Below are positions 12,827 to 27,488 of a stretch of DNA of 64,000 nucleotides, one piece after another. The stretch's first letter is position 1; each line of letters opens with the position of its first letter. The notes under the pieces are model-generated. The model saw only the letters and a program-made list of their open reading frames with translations, did no database searches and was not told the origin of the DNA. The DNA comes from Hippophae tibetana (lineage: Eukaryota > Streptophyta > Magnoliopsida > Rosales > Elaeagnaceae), in assembly GCA_037013495.1 (NCBI GenBank), contig CM072810.1:69727449-69791448 (forward strand), read 5' to 3'. The position numbers were made by a program, and so were the translations under genes.

Positions 12827-14658
12827 TAATGTTTTAGTCGCACCTATTCCGTGTTTTTTGCTTTTGGTTTTTTTAAATGCCACTACAAGAGCAATTGAGT
12901 TAATGTCGAAGAGTGTGTTTAAAAATATTCAAATGTTCTCAATATCCAAAAAATATTGTCAAGATCATACAAATATTCCCATGATCCTTCACAATTGACA
13001 GATTGGGAATATAAAATGGAAAGTTTAATTTTGCTTGCAATTATTTTTGTTTTATTTAATTATGAGCCTTTTAGGTTTAGCGATTTTGTTTGTACGGAAT
13101 TGTGGAATGTAATTTGTCTTTTTAATCATAAGTATTTTTATGCTTTTATTATTTACGGATGGATTAAGCAAATTTAACAACTAAATATCCCCACTAAGGT
13201 TGCATTACGTCTATGGTTTTGTTGCTTATATAAGAAAACAGTCACCATGTGATGGAGGAACAATTGGTATAATTAATGAAAATATATTTAGGAGGCTTTG
13301 TGCTTTTCTTCCATTGGTTATAGATGGATTTCCAGGATTTGAAACATCAAAGGTCGTGATCATTATTTTTTGGCATAAAAAAGATGGAGTTTTAGGGACT
13401 TATTGATGTTGTTTTCGTTTGTGGACTTCATTTCGTACTTCTTTTATAAATCTTCGTCTCTTATTCTTGATCTTTATTTCTACGCTCAATAAATCTTTGT
13501 TCTTCATAAAAAACATTGTAGGAAATAGAAGATGGGTTCTACTGTTTATAGTTTTAAAAAAGAACATTTCATAAAACAGATTTCGAACTTTACATGGCCA
13601 TAACTTTTTAGTCGGGTGTCGAAGTTTTTATTTTAATATATCAAATCAAAGCTTGTAAAGATTCCTTTAATCAGACCATCGCTTGTGTAAGAATATCATT
13701 TTTGAAATCAAATTCCACCATTTACATCACCTACTGAGAGTTTAATGTTTTAGTCGCACCTATTCCGTGTTTTTTGCTTTTGGTTTTTTTAAATGTCACT
13801 ACAAGAGCAATTGAGTTAATTTCCAAGAGTGTGTTTAAAAATATTCAAATGGTCTCAATATCCAAAAAATATTGTCTAGATCATACAAATATTCCCATGA
13901 TCCTTCACAATTGACAGATTTTGAATATCAAATGGAAAGATTAATTTTGCTTGCAATTATATTTGTTTTATTTAATTATGGGCCTTTTATGTTTAGCGAT
14001 TTTGTTTGTATCGAATTGTGGAATGTAATTTGTCTTATTTATCATAAGCATTTTTATGCTTTTATTATTTACGGATGGATTAAGCATATATCACAACTAA
14101 ATATCCCCACTAAGGTTGCATTACGTCTATGGTTTTGTTGCTTATATAAGAAAACAATCACCATGTGATGGAGGAACAATTGGTATAATTAATGAAAATA
14201 TATTTAGGAGGCTTTATGCTTTTCTTCCATTGGTTCTAGATGGATTTCCAGGATTCGAAACATCAAAGGTCGTGATCATTATTTTTTGGCATAAAAAAGA
14301 TGGACTTTTAGGGACTTATTCATGTTGTTTTCGTTTGTGGACTTCATTTCGTACTTCTTTTATAAATCTTCGTCTCTTATTCTTGATCTTTATTTCTACG
14401 CTCAATAAATCTTTGTTCTTCATAAAATAAATTTTAGGAAATAGAAGACGGGTTCTACTGTTTATAGTTTTAAAAAAGAACATTTCATAAAACAGATTTC
14501 GAACTTTACATGGCCATAACTTTTTAGTCGGGTGTCGAAGTTTTTATTATAATATATCAAATCAAAGCTTGTAAAGATTCCTTTAATCAGACCATCGCTT
14601 GTGTAAGAATATCATTTTTGAAATCAAATTCCACCATTTACGTCACCTACTGAGAGTT
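12827..14658. repeat. Class-A monomer M15 and variant class A' monomer M16
   Basis: M15 is class A with AATTTAACAAC near 13172. M16 is the A' variant, marked by AATTTCCAAGAG, ATGGTCTCAATATCC, ATTGTCTAGATC, ACAGATTTTGAATATC, CTTATTTATCATAAGC and AGCATATATCAC. It also carries GATGGACTTTTAGGG and TTATTCATG, which remove the usual TGA and lengthen the local ORF. A' copies recur at 20159, 29321 and 31153. Confidence 0.85.
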
Positions 14659-17600
14659 TAAAGTTTTAGTCGCACCTATTCCGTGTTTTTTGCTTTTGGT
14701 TTTTTTAAATGCCACTACAAGAGCAATTGAGTTAATGTCCAATAGTGTGTTTAAAAATATTCAAATGTTCTCAATATCCAAAAAATATTGTCTAGATCAT
14801 AAAAATATTCCCATGATCCTTCACAATTGACAGATTGGGAATATCAAATGGAAAGATTAATTTTGGAAGCAATTATTTTTGTTTTATTGAATTATGGGCC
14901 TTCTATGTTTAGCGATTTTGTTTTGAACGGAATTGTGGAATTTAATTTGTCTTATTTATCATAAGTATTTTTATGCTTTTATTATTTACGAATGGATTAA
15001 GCACATATCACAACTAAATATCCCCACTAAGGTTGCATTACGTCTATGGTTTTGTTGCTTATATAAGAAAACAAAAACCTTGTGATGGAGGAACAATTGG
15101 TATAATTAATGATAATATATTTTAGGAAGCTTTGTACTTTTCTTCCTTTGGTTCTAGATGGATTTCCAAGATTCGAAACATCATTGGTCGTGATCATTAT
15201 TTTTTGGCATCAAAAGGATGGAGTTTTAGGGACTTATTGATGTTGTTTTTGTTTGTGGACTTCATTTCGTAGTTCCTTTTTCAATCTTCATCTCTTATTC
15301 TTGATCTTTATTTCTACGCTCAATAAATCTTTGTTCTTCATAAAAAATATTGTAGGAAATAGAAGATGGGTTCTACTGTTTATAGTATTAAAAAAGAACA
15401 TTTCATAAAACAAATTCCGAACTTTACATGGCCATAACTTTTTAGTCGGGTGACGAAGTTTTTATTATAATATATCAAATCAAAGCTTGTAAAGATTCCT
15501 TTAATCAGAGCATCGCTTGCGTAAGAATATTATTTTTTGAAATCAAATTCCACCATTTACATCACCTACCGAGAGTTTAACGTTTTCGTCGCACCTATTC
15601 CGTGTTTTTTGCTATGGTTTTTTTTAAATGCCACTACAAGAGCGATTGAGTTAATGTCCAAGAGTGTGTTTAAAAATATTCAAATGTTCTCAATATCCAA
15701 AAAATATTGTCAAGATCATACAAATATTCCCACGATCCTTCACAATTGACAGATTGGAAATATGAAATGGAAAGATTAATTTTGCTTGCAATTATTTTTG
15801 TTTTATTTAATTATGGGCCTTTTATGTTTAGCGATTTTTTTTGTACGGAATTGTGGAATGTAATTTGTCTTTTTAATCATTAGTATTTTTATGCTTTTAT
15901 TATTTATGGATGGATTAAGCACATTTCACAACTAAAATCCCCACTAAGGTTGCATTACGTCTATGGTTTTGTTGCTTATATAAGAAAACAATCACCATGT
16001 GATGGAGGAACAATTGGTATAATTAATGAAAATATATTTAGGAAGCTTTGTACTTTTCTTCCATTGGTTCTAGATGGATTTCCAGGATTCGAAACATCAA
16101 AGTTCGTGATCATTATTTTTTGGAATAAAAAAGATGGAGTTTTAGGGACATATTGATGTTGTTTTCGTTTGTGGACATCATTTCGTACTTCTTTTATAAA
16201 TCTTCGTCTCTTATTCTTGATCTTTATTTCTACGCTCAATAAATCTTTGTTCTTCATAAAAAACATTGTAGGAAATAGAAGACGGGTTCTACTGTTTATA
16301 GTTTTAAAAAAGAACATTTCATAAAATAGATTTCGAACTTTACATGGCCATAACTTTTTAGTCGGGTGTCGAAGTTTTTATTTTAATATATCAAATCAAA
16401 GCTTGTAAAGATTCCTTTAATCAGACCATCGCTTGTGTAAGAATATCATTTTTGAAATCAAATTCCACCATTTACATCACCTACTGAGAGTTTAATGTTT
16501 TAGTCGCACCTATTCCGTGTTTTTTGCTTTTGGTTTTTTTAAATGCCACTACAAGGGCAATTGAGTTAATGTCCAAGAGTGTGTTTAAAAATATTCAAAT
16601 GTTCTCAATATCCAAAAGATATTGTCAAGATCATACAAATATTCCCATGATCCTTCACAATTGACATATTGGGAATATCAAATGGAAAGATTAATTTTGC
16701 TTGCAATTATTTTTGTTTTATTTAATTATGGGCCTTTTATGTTTAGCGATTTTGTTTGTATCGAATTGTGGAATGTAATTTGTCTTTTTAATCATAAGAA
16801 TTTTTATGCTTTTATTATTTACGGATGGATTAAGCACATTTCACAACTAAATATCCCCACTAAGGTTGCATTACGTCTATGGTTTTGTTGCTTATATAAG
16901 AAAACAATCACCATGTGATGGAGGAACAATTGGTATAATTAATGAAAATATATTTAGGAGGCTTTATGCTTTTCTTCCATTGGTTCTAGATGGATTTCCA
17001 GGATTCGAAACATCAAAGGTCGTGATCATTATTTTTTGGCATAAAAAAGATGGACTTTTAGGGACTTATTCATGTTGTTTTCGTTTGTGGACTTCATTTC
17101 GTACTTCTTTTATAAATCTTCGTCTCTTATTCTTGATCTTTATTTCTACGCTCAATAAATCTTTGTTCTTCATAAAATAAATTGTAGGAAATAGAAGATG
17201 GGTTCTACTGTTTATAGTTTTAAAAAAGAACATTTCATAAAACAGATTTCGAACTTTACATGGCCATAACTTTTTAGTCGGGTGTCGAAGTTTTTATTAT
17301 AATATATCAAATCAAAGCTTGTAAAGATTCCTTTAATCAGACCATCGCTTGTGTAAGAATATCATTTTTGAAATCAAATTCCACCATTTACGTCACCTAC
17401 TGAGAGTTTAAAGTTTTAGTCGCACCTATTCCGTGTTTTTTGCTTTTGGTTTTTTTAAATGCCACTACAAGAGCAATTGAGTTAATGTCCAATAGTGTGT
17501 TTAAAAATATTCAAATGTTCTCAATATCCCAAAAATATTGTCTAGATCATAAAAATATTCCCATGATCCTTCACAATTGACAGATTGGGAATATCAAATG

Positions 17601-20158
17601 GAAAGATTAATTTTGGAAGCAATTATTTTTGTTTTATTGAATTATGGGCCTTCTATGTATAGCGATTTTGTTTTGAACGGAATTGTGGAATTTAATTTGT
17701 CTTATTTATCATAAGTATTTTTATGCTTTTATTATTTACGGATGGATTAAGCACATATCACAACTAAATATCCCCACTAAGGTTGCATTACGTCTATGGT
17801 TTTGTTGCTTATATAAGAAAACAAAAACCTTGTGATGGAGGAACAATTGGTATAATTAATGATAATATATTTTAGGAAGCTTTGTACTTTTCTTCCTTTG
17901 GTTCTAGATGGATTTCCAAGATTCGAAACATCATTGGTCGTGATCATTATTTTTTGGCATCAAAAGGATGGAGTTTTAGGGACTTATTGATGTTGTTTTT
18001 GTTTGTGGACTTCATTTCGTAGTTCCTTTTTCAATCTTCATTTCTTATTCTTGATCTTTATTTCTACGCTCAATAAATCTTTGTTCTTCATAAAAAATAT
18101 TGTAGGAAATAGAAGATGGGTTCTACTGTTTATAGTATTAAAAAAGACCATTTCATAAAACAGATTCCGAACTTTACATGGCCATAACTTTTTAGTCGGG
18201 TGACGAAGTTTTTATTATAATATATCAAATCAAAGCTTGTAAAGATTCCTTTAATCAGAGCATCGCTTGCGTAAGAATATTATTTTTTGAAATCAAATTC
18301 CACCATTTACATCACCTACCGAGAGTTTAAAGTTTTCGTCGCACCTATTCCGTGTTTTTTGCTATGGTTTTTTTTAAATGCCATTACAAGAGCGATTGAG
18401 TTAATGTCCAAGAGTGTGTTTAAAAATATTCAAATGTTCTCAATATCCAAAAAATATTGTCAAGATCATACAAATATTCCCACGATCCTTCACAATTGAC
18501 AGATTGGAAATATGAAATGGAAAGATTAATTTTGCTTGCAATTATTTTTGTTTTATTTAATTATGGGCCTTTTATGTTTAGCGATTTTTTTTGTACGGAA
18601 TTGTGGAATGTAATTTGTCTTTTTAATCATTAGTATTTTTATGCTTTTATTATTTATGGATGGATTAAGCACATTTCACAACTAAAATCCCCACTAAGGT
18701 TGCATTACGTCTATGGTTTTGTTGCTTATATAAGAAAACAATCACCATGTGATGGAGGAACAATTGGTATAATTAATGAAAATATATTTAGGAAGCTTTG
18801 TACTTTTCTTCCATTGGTTCTAGATGGATTTCCAGGATTCGAAACATCAAAGTTCGTGATCATTATTTTTTGGCATAAAAAAGATGGAGTTTTAGGGACA
18901 TATTGATGTTGTTTTCGTTTGTGGACATCATTTCGTACTTCTTTTATAAATCTTCGTCTCTTATTCTTGATCTTTATTTCTACGCTCAATAAATCTTTGT
19001 TCTTCATAAAAAACATTGTAGGAAATAGAAGACGGGTTCTACTGTTTATAGTTTTAAAAAAGAACATTTCATAAAATAGATTTCGAACTTTACATGGCCA
19101 TAACTTTTTAGTCGGGTGTCGAAGTTTTTATTTTAATATATCAAATCAAAGCTTGTAAAGATTCCTTTAATCAGACCATCGCTTGTGTAAGAATATCATT
19201 TTTGAAATCAAATTCCACCATTTACATCACCTACTGAGAGTTTAATGTTTTAGTCGCACCTATTCCGTGTTTTTTGCTTTTGGTTTTTTTAAATGCCACT
19301 ACAAGAGCAATTGAGTTAATGTCCAAGAGTGTGTTTAAAAATATTCAAATGTTCTCAATATCCAAAAGATATTGTCAAGATCATACAAATATTCCCATGA
19401 TCCTTCACAATTGATAGATTGGGAATATCAAATGGAAAGATTAATTTTGCTTGCAATTATTTTTGTTTTATTTAATTATGGGCCTTTTATGTTTAGCGAT
19501 TTTGTTTGTATCGAATTGTGGAATGTAATTTGTCTTTTTAATCATAAGTATTTTTATGCTTTTATTATTTACGGATGGATTAAGCACATTTCACAACTAA
19601 ATATCCCCACTAAGGTTGCATTACGTCTATGGTTTTGTTGCCTATATAAGAAAACAATCACTATGTGATGGAGGAACAATTTGTATAATTAATGAAAATA
19701 TATTTAGGAAGCTTTAAACTTTTCTTCCATTGGTTATAGATGGATTTCCTGGATTTTAAACATCAAAGGTCGTGATCATTATTTTTTGGCATAAAAAAGA
19801 TGGAGTTTTAGGGACTTATTGATGTTGTTTTCGTTTACGGACTTCATTTCGTACTTCTTTTATAAATCTTCGTCTCTTATTATTGATCTTTATTTCTACG
19901 CTCAATAAATCTTTGTTCTTCATAAAAAACATTGTAGGAAATAGAAGATGGTTTCTACTGTTTATAGTTTTAAAAAAGAACATTTCATAAAACAGATTTC
20001 AAACTTTACATGGCCATAACTTTTTAGTCGGGTGTCGAAGTTTTTATTTTAATATATCAAATCAAAGCTTGTAAAGATTCCTTTAATCAGACCATCGCTT
20101 GTGTAAGAATATCATTTTTGAAATCTAATTCCACCATTTACATCACCTACTGAGAGTT
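14659..20158. repeat. Two B-C-A trimer higher-order repeats of 2750 bp
   Basis: Units 14659-17408 and 17409-20158 are each 919 (B) + 915 (C) + 916 (A), exactly 2750 bp. Corresponding monomers share private variants: AATAGTGTGTTTAAA and CAAAAACCTTGTG in both B copies, TTATGGATGG and AAAATAGATTTCG in both C copies, and AAAAGATATTGTC in both A copies. Matching sites are 2750 bp apart along the block, for example 15976 and 18726, or 16622 and 19372. The third monomer of the second unit (19243) has diverged in its right half (TTTAAACTTTTC, GGATTTTAAACATC). Confidence 0.92.
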
Positions 20159-23100
20159 TAATGTTTTAGTCGCACCTATTCCGTGTTTTTTGCTTTTGGT
20201 TTTTTTAAATGCCACTACAAGAGCAATTGAGTTAATTTCCAAGAGTGTGTTTAAAAATATTCAAATGGTTTCAATATCCAAAAAATATTGTCTAGATCAT
20301 ACAAATATTCCCATGATCCTTCAGAATTGACAGATTTTGAATATCAAATGGAAAGATTAATTTTACTTGCATTATTTTTGTTTTATTTAATTATGGGCCT
20401 TTTATGTTTAGCGATTTTGTTTGTATCGAATTGTGGAATGTAATTTGTCTTATTTATCATAAGCATTTTTATGCTTTTATTATTTACGGATGGATTAAGC
20501 ATATATCACAACTAAATATCCCCACTAAGGTTGCATTACGTCTATGATTTTGTTGCTTATATAAGAAAACAATCACCATGTGATGGAGGAACAATTGGTA
20601 TAATTAATGAAAATATATTTAGGAGGCTTTATGCTTTTCTTCCATTGGTTCTAGATGGATTTCCAGGATTCGAAACATCAAAGGTCGTGATCATTATTTT
20701 TTGGCATAAAAAAGATGGACTTTTAGGGACTTATTCATGTTGTTTTCGTTTGTGGACTTCATTTCGTACTTCTTTTATAAATCTTCGTCTCTTATTCTTG
20801 ATCTTTATTTCTACGCTCAATAAATCTTTGTTCTTCATAAAATAAATTGTAGGAAATAGAAGACGGGTTCTACTGTTTATAGTTTTAAAAAAGAACATTT
20901 CATAAAACAGATTTCGAACTTTACATGGCCATAACTTTTTAGTCGGGTGCCGAAGTTTTTATTATAATATATCAAATCAAAGCTTGTAAAGATTCCTTTA
21001 ATCAGACCATCGCTTGTGTAAGAATATCATTTTTGAAATCAAATTCCACCATTTACGTCACCTACTGAGAGTTTAAAGTTTTAGTCGCACCTATTCCGTG
21101 TTTTTTGCTTTTGGTTTTTTTAAATGCCAGTACAAGAGCAATTGAGTTAATGTCCAAGAGTGTGTTTAAAAATATTCAAATGTTCTCAATATCCAAAAGA
21201 TATTGTCAAGATCATACAAATATTCCCATGATCCTTCACAATTGACAGATTGGGAATATCTAATGGAAAGATTAATGTTGCTTGCAATTATTTTTGTTTT
21301 ATTTAATTATGGGCCTTTTATGTTTATCGATTTTGTTTTTACGGAATTGTGGAATTTAATTTGTCTTTTTAATCATAAGTATTGTTATGCTTTTATTATT
21401 TACGGATGGATTAAGCACATTTCACAACTAAATATCCCCACTAAGGTTGCATTACGTCTATGGTTTTGTTGCTTATATAAGAAAACAATCACTATGTGAT
21501 GGAGGAACAATTGGTATAATTAATGAAAATATATTTAGGAGGCTTTATGCTTTTCTTCCATTGGTTCTAGATGGATTTCCAGGATTCGAAACATAAAGGT
21601 CGTGATCATTATTTTTTGGCATAAAAAAGATGGACTTTTAGGGACTTATTCATGTTGTTTTCGTTTGTGGACTTCATTTCGTACTTCTTTTATAAATCTT
21701 CGTCTCTTATTCTTGATCTTTATTTCTACGCTCAATAAATCTTTGTTCTTCATAAAATAAATTGTAGGAAATAGAAGACGGGTTCTACTGTTTATAGTTT
21801 TAAAAAAGAACATTTCATAAAACAGATTTCGAACTTTACATGGCCATAACTTTTTAGTCGGGTGCCGAAGTTTTTATTATAATATATCAAATCAATGCTT
21901 GTAAAGATTCCTTTAATCAGAGCATCGCATGCGTAAGAATATTGTTTTTTGAAATCAAATTCCACCATTTACATCACCTACCGAGAGTTTAAAGTTTTCG
22001 TCGCACATATTCCGTATTTTTTGCTATCATTTTTTTTAAATGCCACTACAAGAGCGATTGAGTTAATGTCCAAGAGTGTGTTTAAAAATATTCAAATGTT
22101 CTCAATATCCAAAAAATATTGTCAAGATCATACAAATATTCCCATGATCCTTCACAATTGACACATTGGAAATATGAAATGGAAAGATTAATTTTGCTTG
22201 CAATTATTTTTGTTTTATTTAATTATGGGCCTTTTTTGTTTAGCGATTTTGTTTGTACGGAATTGTGGAATGTAATTTGTCTTTTTAATCATAAGTATTT
22301 TTATGCTTTTATTATTTACGGATGGATTAAGCACATTTCACAACTAAAATCCCCACTAAGGTTGCATTACGTCTATGGTTTTGTTGCTTATATAAGAAAA
22401 CAATCACCATGTGATGGAGGAACAATTGGTATAATTAATGAAAATATATTTAGGAAGCTTTGTACTTTTCTTCCCTTGGTTTTAGATGGATTTCTAGGAT
22501 TCGAAACATCAAAGTTCGTGATCATTATTTTTTGGCATAAAAAAGATGGAGTTTTTGGGACATATTGATGTTGTTTTCGTTTGTGGACATCATTTCGTAC
22601 TTCTTTTATAAATCTTCGTCTCTTATTATTGATCTTTATTTCTACGCTCAATAAATCTTTGTTCTTCATAAAAAACATTGTAGGAAATAGAAGATGGGTT
22701 CTACTGTTTATAGTTTTAAAAAAGAACATTTCATATAACAGATTTCGAACTTTACATGGCCATAACTTTTTAGTCGGGTGTCGAAGTTTTTATTTTAATA
22801 TATCAAATCAAAGCTTGTAAAGATTCCTTTAATCAGACCATCGCTTGTGTAAGAATATCATTTTTGAAATCAAATTCCACCATTTACATCACCTACTGAG
22901 AGTTTAATGTTTTAGTCGCACCTATTCCGTGTTTTTTGCTTTTGGTTTTTTTAAATGCCACTACAAGGGCAATTGAGTTAATGTCCAAGAGTGTGTTTAA
23001 AAATATTCAAATGTTCTCAATATCCAAAAGATATTGTCAAGATCATACAAATATTCCCATGATCCTTCACAATTGACAGATTGGGAATATCAAATGGAAA

Positions 23101-23820
23101 GATTAATTTTGCTTGCAATTATTTTTGTTTTATTTAATTATGGGCCTTTTATGTTTAGCGATTTTGTTTGTATCGAATTGTGGAATGTAATTTGTCTTAT
23201 TTATCATAAGAATTTTTATGCTTTTATTATTTACGGATGGATTAAGCATATATCACAACTAAATATCCCCACTAAGGTTGCATTACGTCTATGGTTTTGT
23301 TGCTTATATAAGAAAACAATCACCATGTGATGGAGGAACAATTGGTATAATTAATGAAAATATATTTAGGAGGCTTTATGCTTTTCTTCCATTGGTTCTA
23401 GATGGATTTCCAGGATTCGAAACATCAAAGGTCGTGATCATTATTTTTTGGCATAAAAAAGATGGACTTTTAGGGACTTATTCATGTTGTTTTCGTTTGT
23501 GGACTTCATTTCGTACTTCTTTTATAAATCTTCGTCTCTTATTCTTGATCTTTATTTCTACGCTCAATAAATCTTTGTTCTTCATAAAATAAATTGTAGG
23601 AAATAGAAGATGGGTTCTACTATTTATAGTTTTAAAAAAGAACATTTCATAAAACATATTTCGAACTTTACATGGCCATAACTTTTTAGTCGGGTGTCGA
23701 AGTTTTTATTATAATATATCAAATCAAAGCTTGTAAAGATTCCTTTAATCAGACCATCGCTTGTGTAAGAATATCATTTTTGAAATCAAATTCCACCATT
23801 TACGTCACCTACTGAGAGTT
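20159..23820. repeat. Mixed A', A/C, C and A monomers (M23-M26)
   Basis: M23 (20159) is A'. M24 (21074) is an A copy with unique changes (TTAATGTTGCTTG, GTTTATCGATTTTG, GTATTGTTATGC, a two-base loss at 21595 giving ACATAAAGG). Its right end already reads like B (AGAGCATCGCATGCG). M25 (21990) is class C with the variants GCACATATTCCG and GCTATCATTTTTTTT, and TGACACATTGG in place of TGACAGATTGG. M26 (22905) is A with a TTATCATAAGAAT variant. Confidence 0.82.
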
Positions 23821-26800
23821 TAAAGTTTTAGTCGCACCTATTCCGTGTTTTTTGCTTTTGGTTTTTTTAAATGCCACTACAAGAGCAATTGAGTTAATGT
23901 CCAATAGTGTGTTTAAAAATATTCAAATGTTCTCAATATCCCAAAAATATTGTCTAGATCAAAAAAATATTCCCATGATCCTTCACAATTGACAGATTGG
24001 GAATATCAAATGGAAAGATTAATTTTGGAAGCAATTATTTTTGTTTTATTGAATTATGGGCCTTCTATGTATAGCGATTTTGTTTTGAACGGAATTGTGG
24101 AATTTAATTTGTCTTATTTATCATAAGTATTTTTATGCTTTTATTATTTACGGATGGATTAAGCACATATCACAACTAAATATCCCCACTAAGGTTGCAT
24201 TACGTCTATGGTTTTGTTGCTTATATAAGAAAACAAAAACCTTGTGATGGAGGAACAATTGGTATAATTAATGATAATATATTTTAGGAAGCTTTGTACT
24301 TTTCTTCCTTTGGTTCTAGATGGATTTCCAAGATTCGAAACATCATTGGTCGTGATCATTATTTTTTGGCATCAAAAGGATGGAGTTTTAGGGACTTATT
24401 GATGTTGTTTTTGTTTGTGGACTTCATTTCGTAGTTCCTTTTTCAATCTTCATCTCTTAATCTTGATCTTTATTTCTACGCTCAATAAATCTTTGTTCTT
24501 CATAAAAAATATTGTAGGAAATAGAAGATGGGTTCTACTGTTTATAGTATTAAAAAAGAACATTTCATAAAACAGATTCCGAACTTTATATGGCCATAAC
24601 TTTTTAGTCGGGTGTCGAACCTTTTATTATAATATATCAAATCAATGCTTGTAAAGATTCCTTTAATCAGAGCATCGCATGCGTAAGAATATTATTTTTT
24701 GAAATCAAATTCCACCATTTACATCACCTACCGAGAGTTTAAAGTTTTCGTCGCACATATTCCGTATTTTTTGCTATCATTTTTTTTAAATGCCACTACA
24801 AGAGCGATTGAGTTAATGTCCAAGAGTGTGTTTAAAAATATTCAAATGTTCTCAATATCCAAAAAATATTGTCAAGATCATACAAATATTCCCATGATCC
24901 TTCACAATTGACACATTGGAAATATGAAATGGAAAGATTAATTTTGCTTGCAATTATTTTTGTTTTATTTAATTATGGGCCTTTTATGTTTAGCGATTTT
25001 GTTTGTACGGAATTGTGGAATGTAATTTGTCTTTTTAATCATAAGTATTTTTATGCTTTTATTATTTACGGATGGATTAAGCACATTTCACAACTAAAAT
25101 CCCCACTAAGGTTGCATTACGTCTATGGTTTTGTTGCTTATATAAGAAAACAATCACCATGTGATGGAGGAACAATTGGTATAATTAATGAAAATATATT
25201 TAGGAAGCTTTGTACTTTTCTTCCCTTGGTTCTAGATGGATTTCTAGGATTCGAAACATCAAAGTTCGTGATCATTATTTTTTGGCATAAAAAAGATGGA
25301 GTTTTTGGGACATATTGATGTTGTTTTCGTTTGTGGACATCATTTCGTACTTCTTTTATAAATCTTCGTCTCTTATTATTGATCTTTATTTCTACGCTCA
25401 ATAAATCTTTGTTCTTCATAAAATAAATTGTAGGAAATAGAAGATGGGTTCTACTGTTTATAGTTTTAAAAAAGAACATTTCATAAAACAGATTTCGAAC
25501 TTTACATGGCCATAACTTTTTAGTCGGGTGTCGAAGTTTTTATTATAATATATCAAATCAAAGCTTGTAAAGATTCCTTTAATCAGACCATCGCTTGTGT
25601 AAGAATATCATTTTTGAAATCAAATTCCACCATTTACGTCACCTACTGAGAGTTTAAAGTTTTAGTCGCACCTATTCCGTGTTTTTTGCTTTTGGTTTTT
25701 TTAAATGCCACTACAAGAGCAATTGAGTTAATGTCCAATAGTGTGTTTAAAAATATTCAAATGTTCTCAATATCCCAAAAATATTGTCTAGATCATAAAA
25801 ATATTCCCATGATCCTTCACAATTGACAGATTGGGAATATCAAATGGAAAGATTAATTTTGGAAGCAATTATTTTTGTTTTATTGAATTATGGGCCTTCT
25901 ATGTATAGCGATTTTGTTTTGAACGGAATTGTGGAATTTCATTTGTCTTATTTATCATAAGTATTTTTATGCTTTTATTATTTACGGATGGATTAAGCAC
26001 ATATCACAACTAAATATCCCCACTAAGGTTGCATTACGTCTATGGTTTTGTTGCTTATATAAGAAAACAAAAACCTTGTGATGGAGGAACAATTGGTATA
26101 ATTAATGATAATATATTTTAGGAAGCTTTGTACTTTTCTTCCTTTGGTTCTAGATGGATTTCCAAGATTCGAAACATCATTGGTCGTGATCATTATTTTT
26201 TGGCATCAAAAGGATGGAGTTTTAGGGACTTATTGATGTTGTTTTTGTTTGTGGACTTCATTTCGTAGTTCCTTTTTCAATCTTCATCTCTTATTCTTGA
26301 TCTTTATTTCTACGCTCAATAAATCTTTGTTCTTCATAAAAAATATTGTAGGAAATAGAAGATGGGTTCTACTGTTTATAGTATTAAAAAAGAACATTTC
26401 ATAAAACAGATTCCGAACTTTATGTGGCCATAACTTTTTAGTCGGGTGTCGAAGCTTTTATTATAATATATCAAATCAAAGCTTGTAAAGATTCCTTTAA
26501 TCAGAGCATCGCATGCGTAAGAATATTATTTTTTGAAATCAAATTCCACCATTTACATCACCTACCGAGAGTTTAAAGTTTTCGTCGCACCTATTCCGTA
26601 TTTTTTGCTATCATTTTTTTTAAATGCCACTACAAGAGCGATTGAGTTAATGTCCAAGAGTGTGTTTAAAAATATTCAAATGTTCTCAATATCCAAAAAA
26701 TATTGTCAAGATCATACAAATATTCCCATGATCCTTCACAATTGACACATTGGAAATATGAAATGGAAAGATTAATTTTGCTTGCAATTATTTTTGTTTT

Positions 26801-27488
26801 ATTTAATTATGGGCCTTTTATGTTTAGCGATATTGTTTGTACGGAATTGTGGAATGTAATTTTTCTTTTTAATCATAAGTATTTTTATGCTTTTATTATT
26901 TACGGATGGATTAAGCACATTTCACAACTAACATCCCCACTAAGGTTGCATTACGTCTATGGTTTTGTTGCTTATATAAGAAAACAATCACCATGTGATG
27001 GAGGAACAATTGGTATAATTAATGAAAATATATTTAGGAAGCTTTGTACTTTTCTTCCCTGGGTTCTAGATGGATTTCCAGGATTCGAAACATCAAAGTT
27101 CGTGATCATTATTTTTTGGCATAAAAAAGATGGAGTTTTAGGGACTTATTGATGTTGTTTTCGTTTGTGGACTTCATTTCGTACTTCTTTTATAAATCTT
27201 CGTCTCTTATTCTTGATCTTTATTTCTACGCTCATTAAATCTTTGTTCTTCATAAAAAACATTGTAGGAAATAGAAGATGGGTTCTACTGTTTATAGTTT
27301 TAAAAAAGAACATTTCATAAAACAGATTTCGAACTTTACATGGCCATAACTTTTTAGTCGGGTGTCGAAGTTTTTATTATAATATAGCAAATCAAAGCTT
27401 GTAAAGATTCCTTTAATCAGACCATCGCTTGTGTAAGAATATCATTTTTGAAATCAAATTCCACCATTTACATCACCTACTGAGAGTT
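23821..27488. repeat. Two B-C dimer higher-order repeats of 1834 bp
   Basis: Units 23821-25654 and 25655-27488 are each 919 (B) + 915 (C), exactly 1834 bp. The B copies share ATCCCAAAAATATTG and TATGTATAGCG. The C copies share GCTATCATTTTTTTT, TGACACATTGG and CTTCCCTKGGTT. In the C copies the missing base in ACTAAAATCCCC joins two plus-strand frames into one 149-codon ORF (24869-25318, 26703-27152). Confidence 0.92.
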
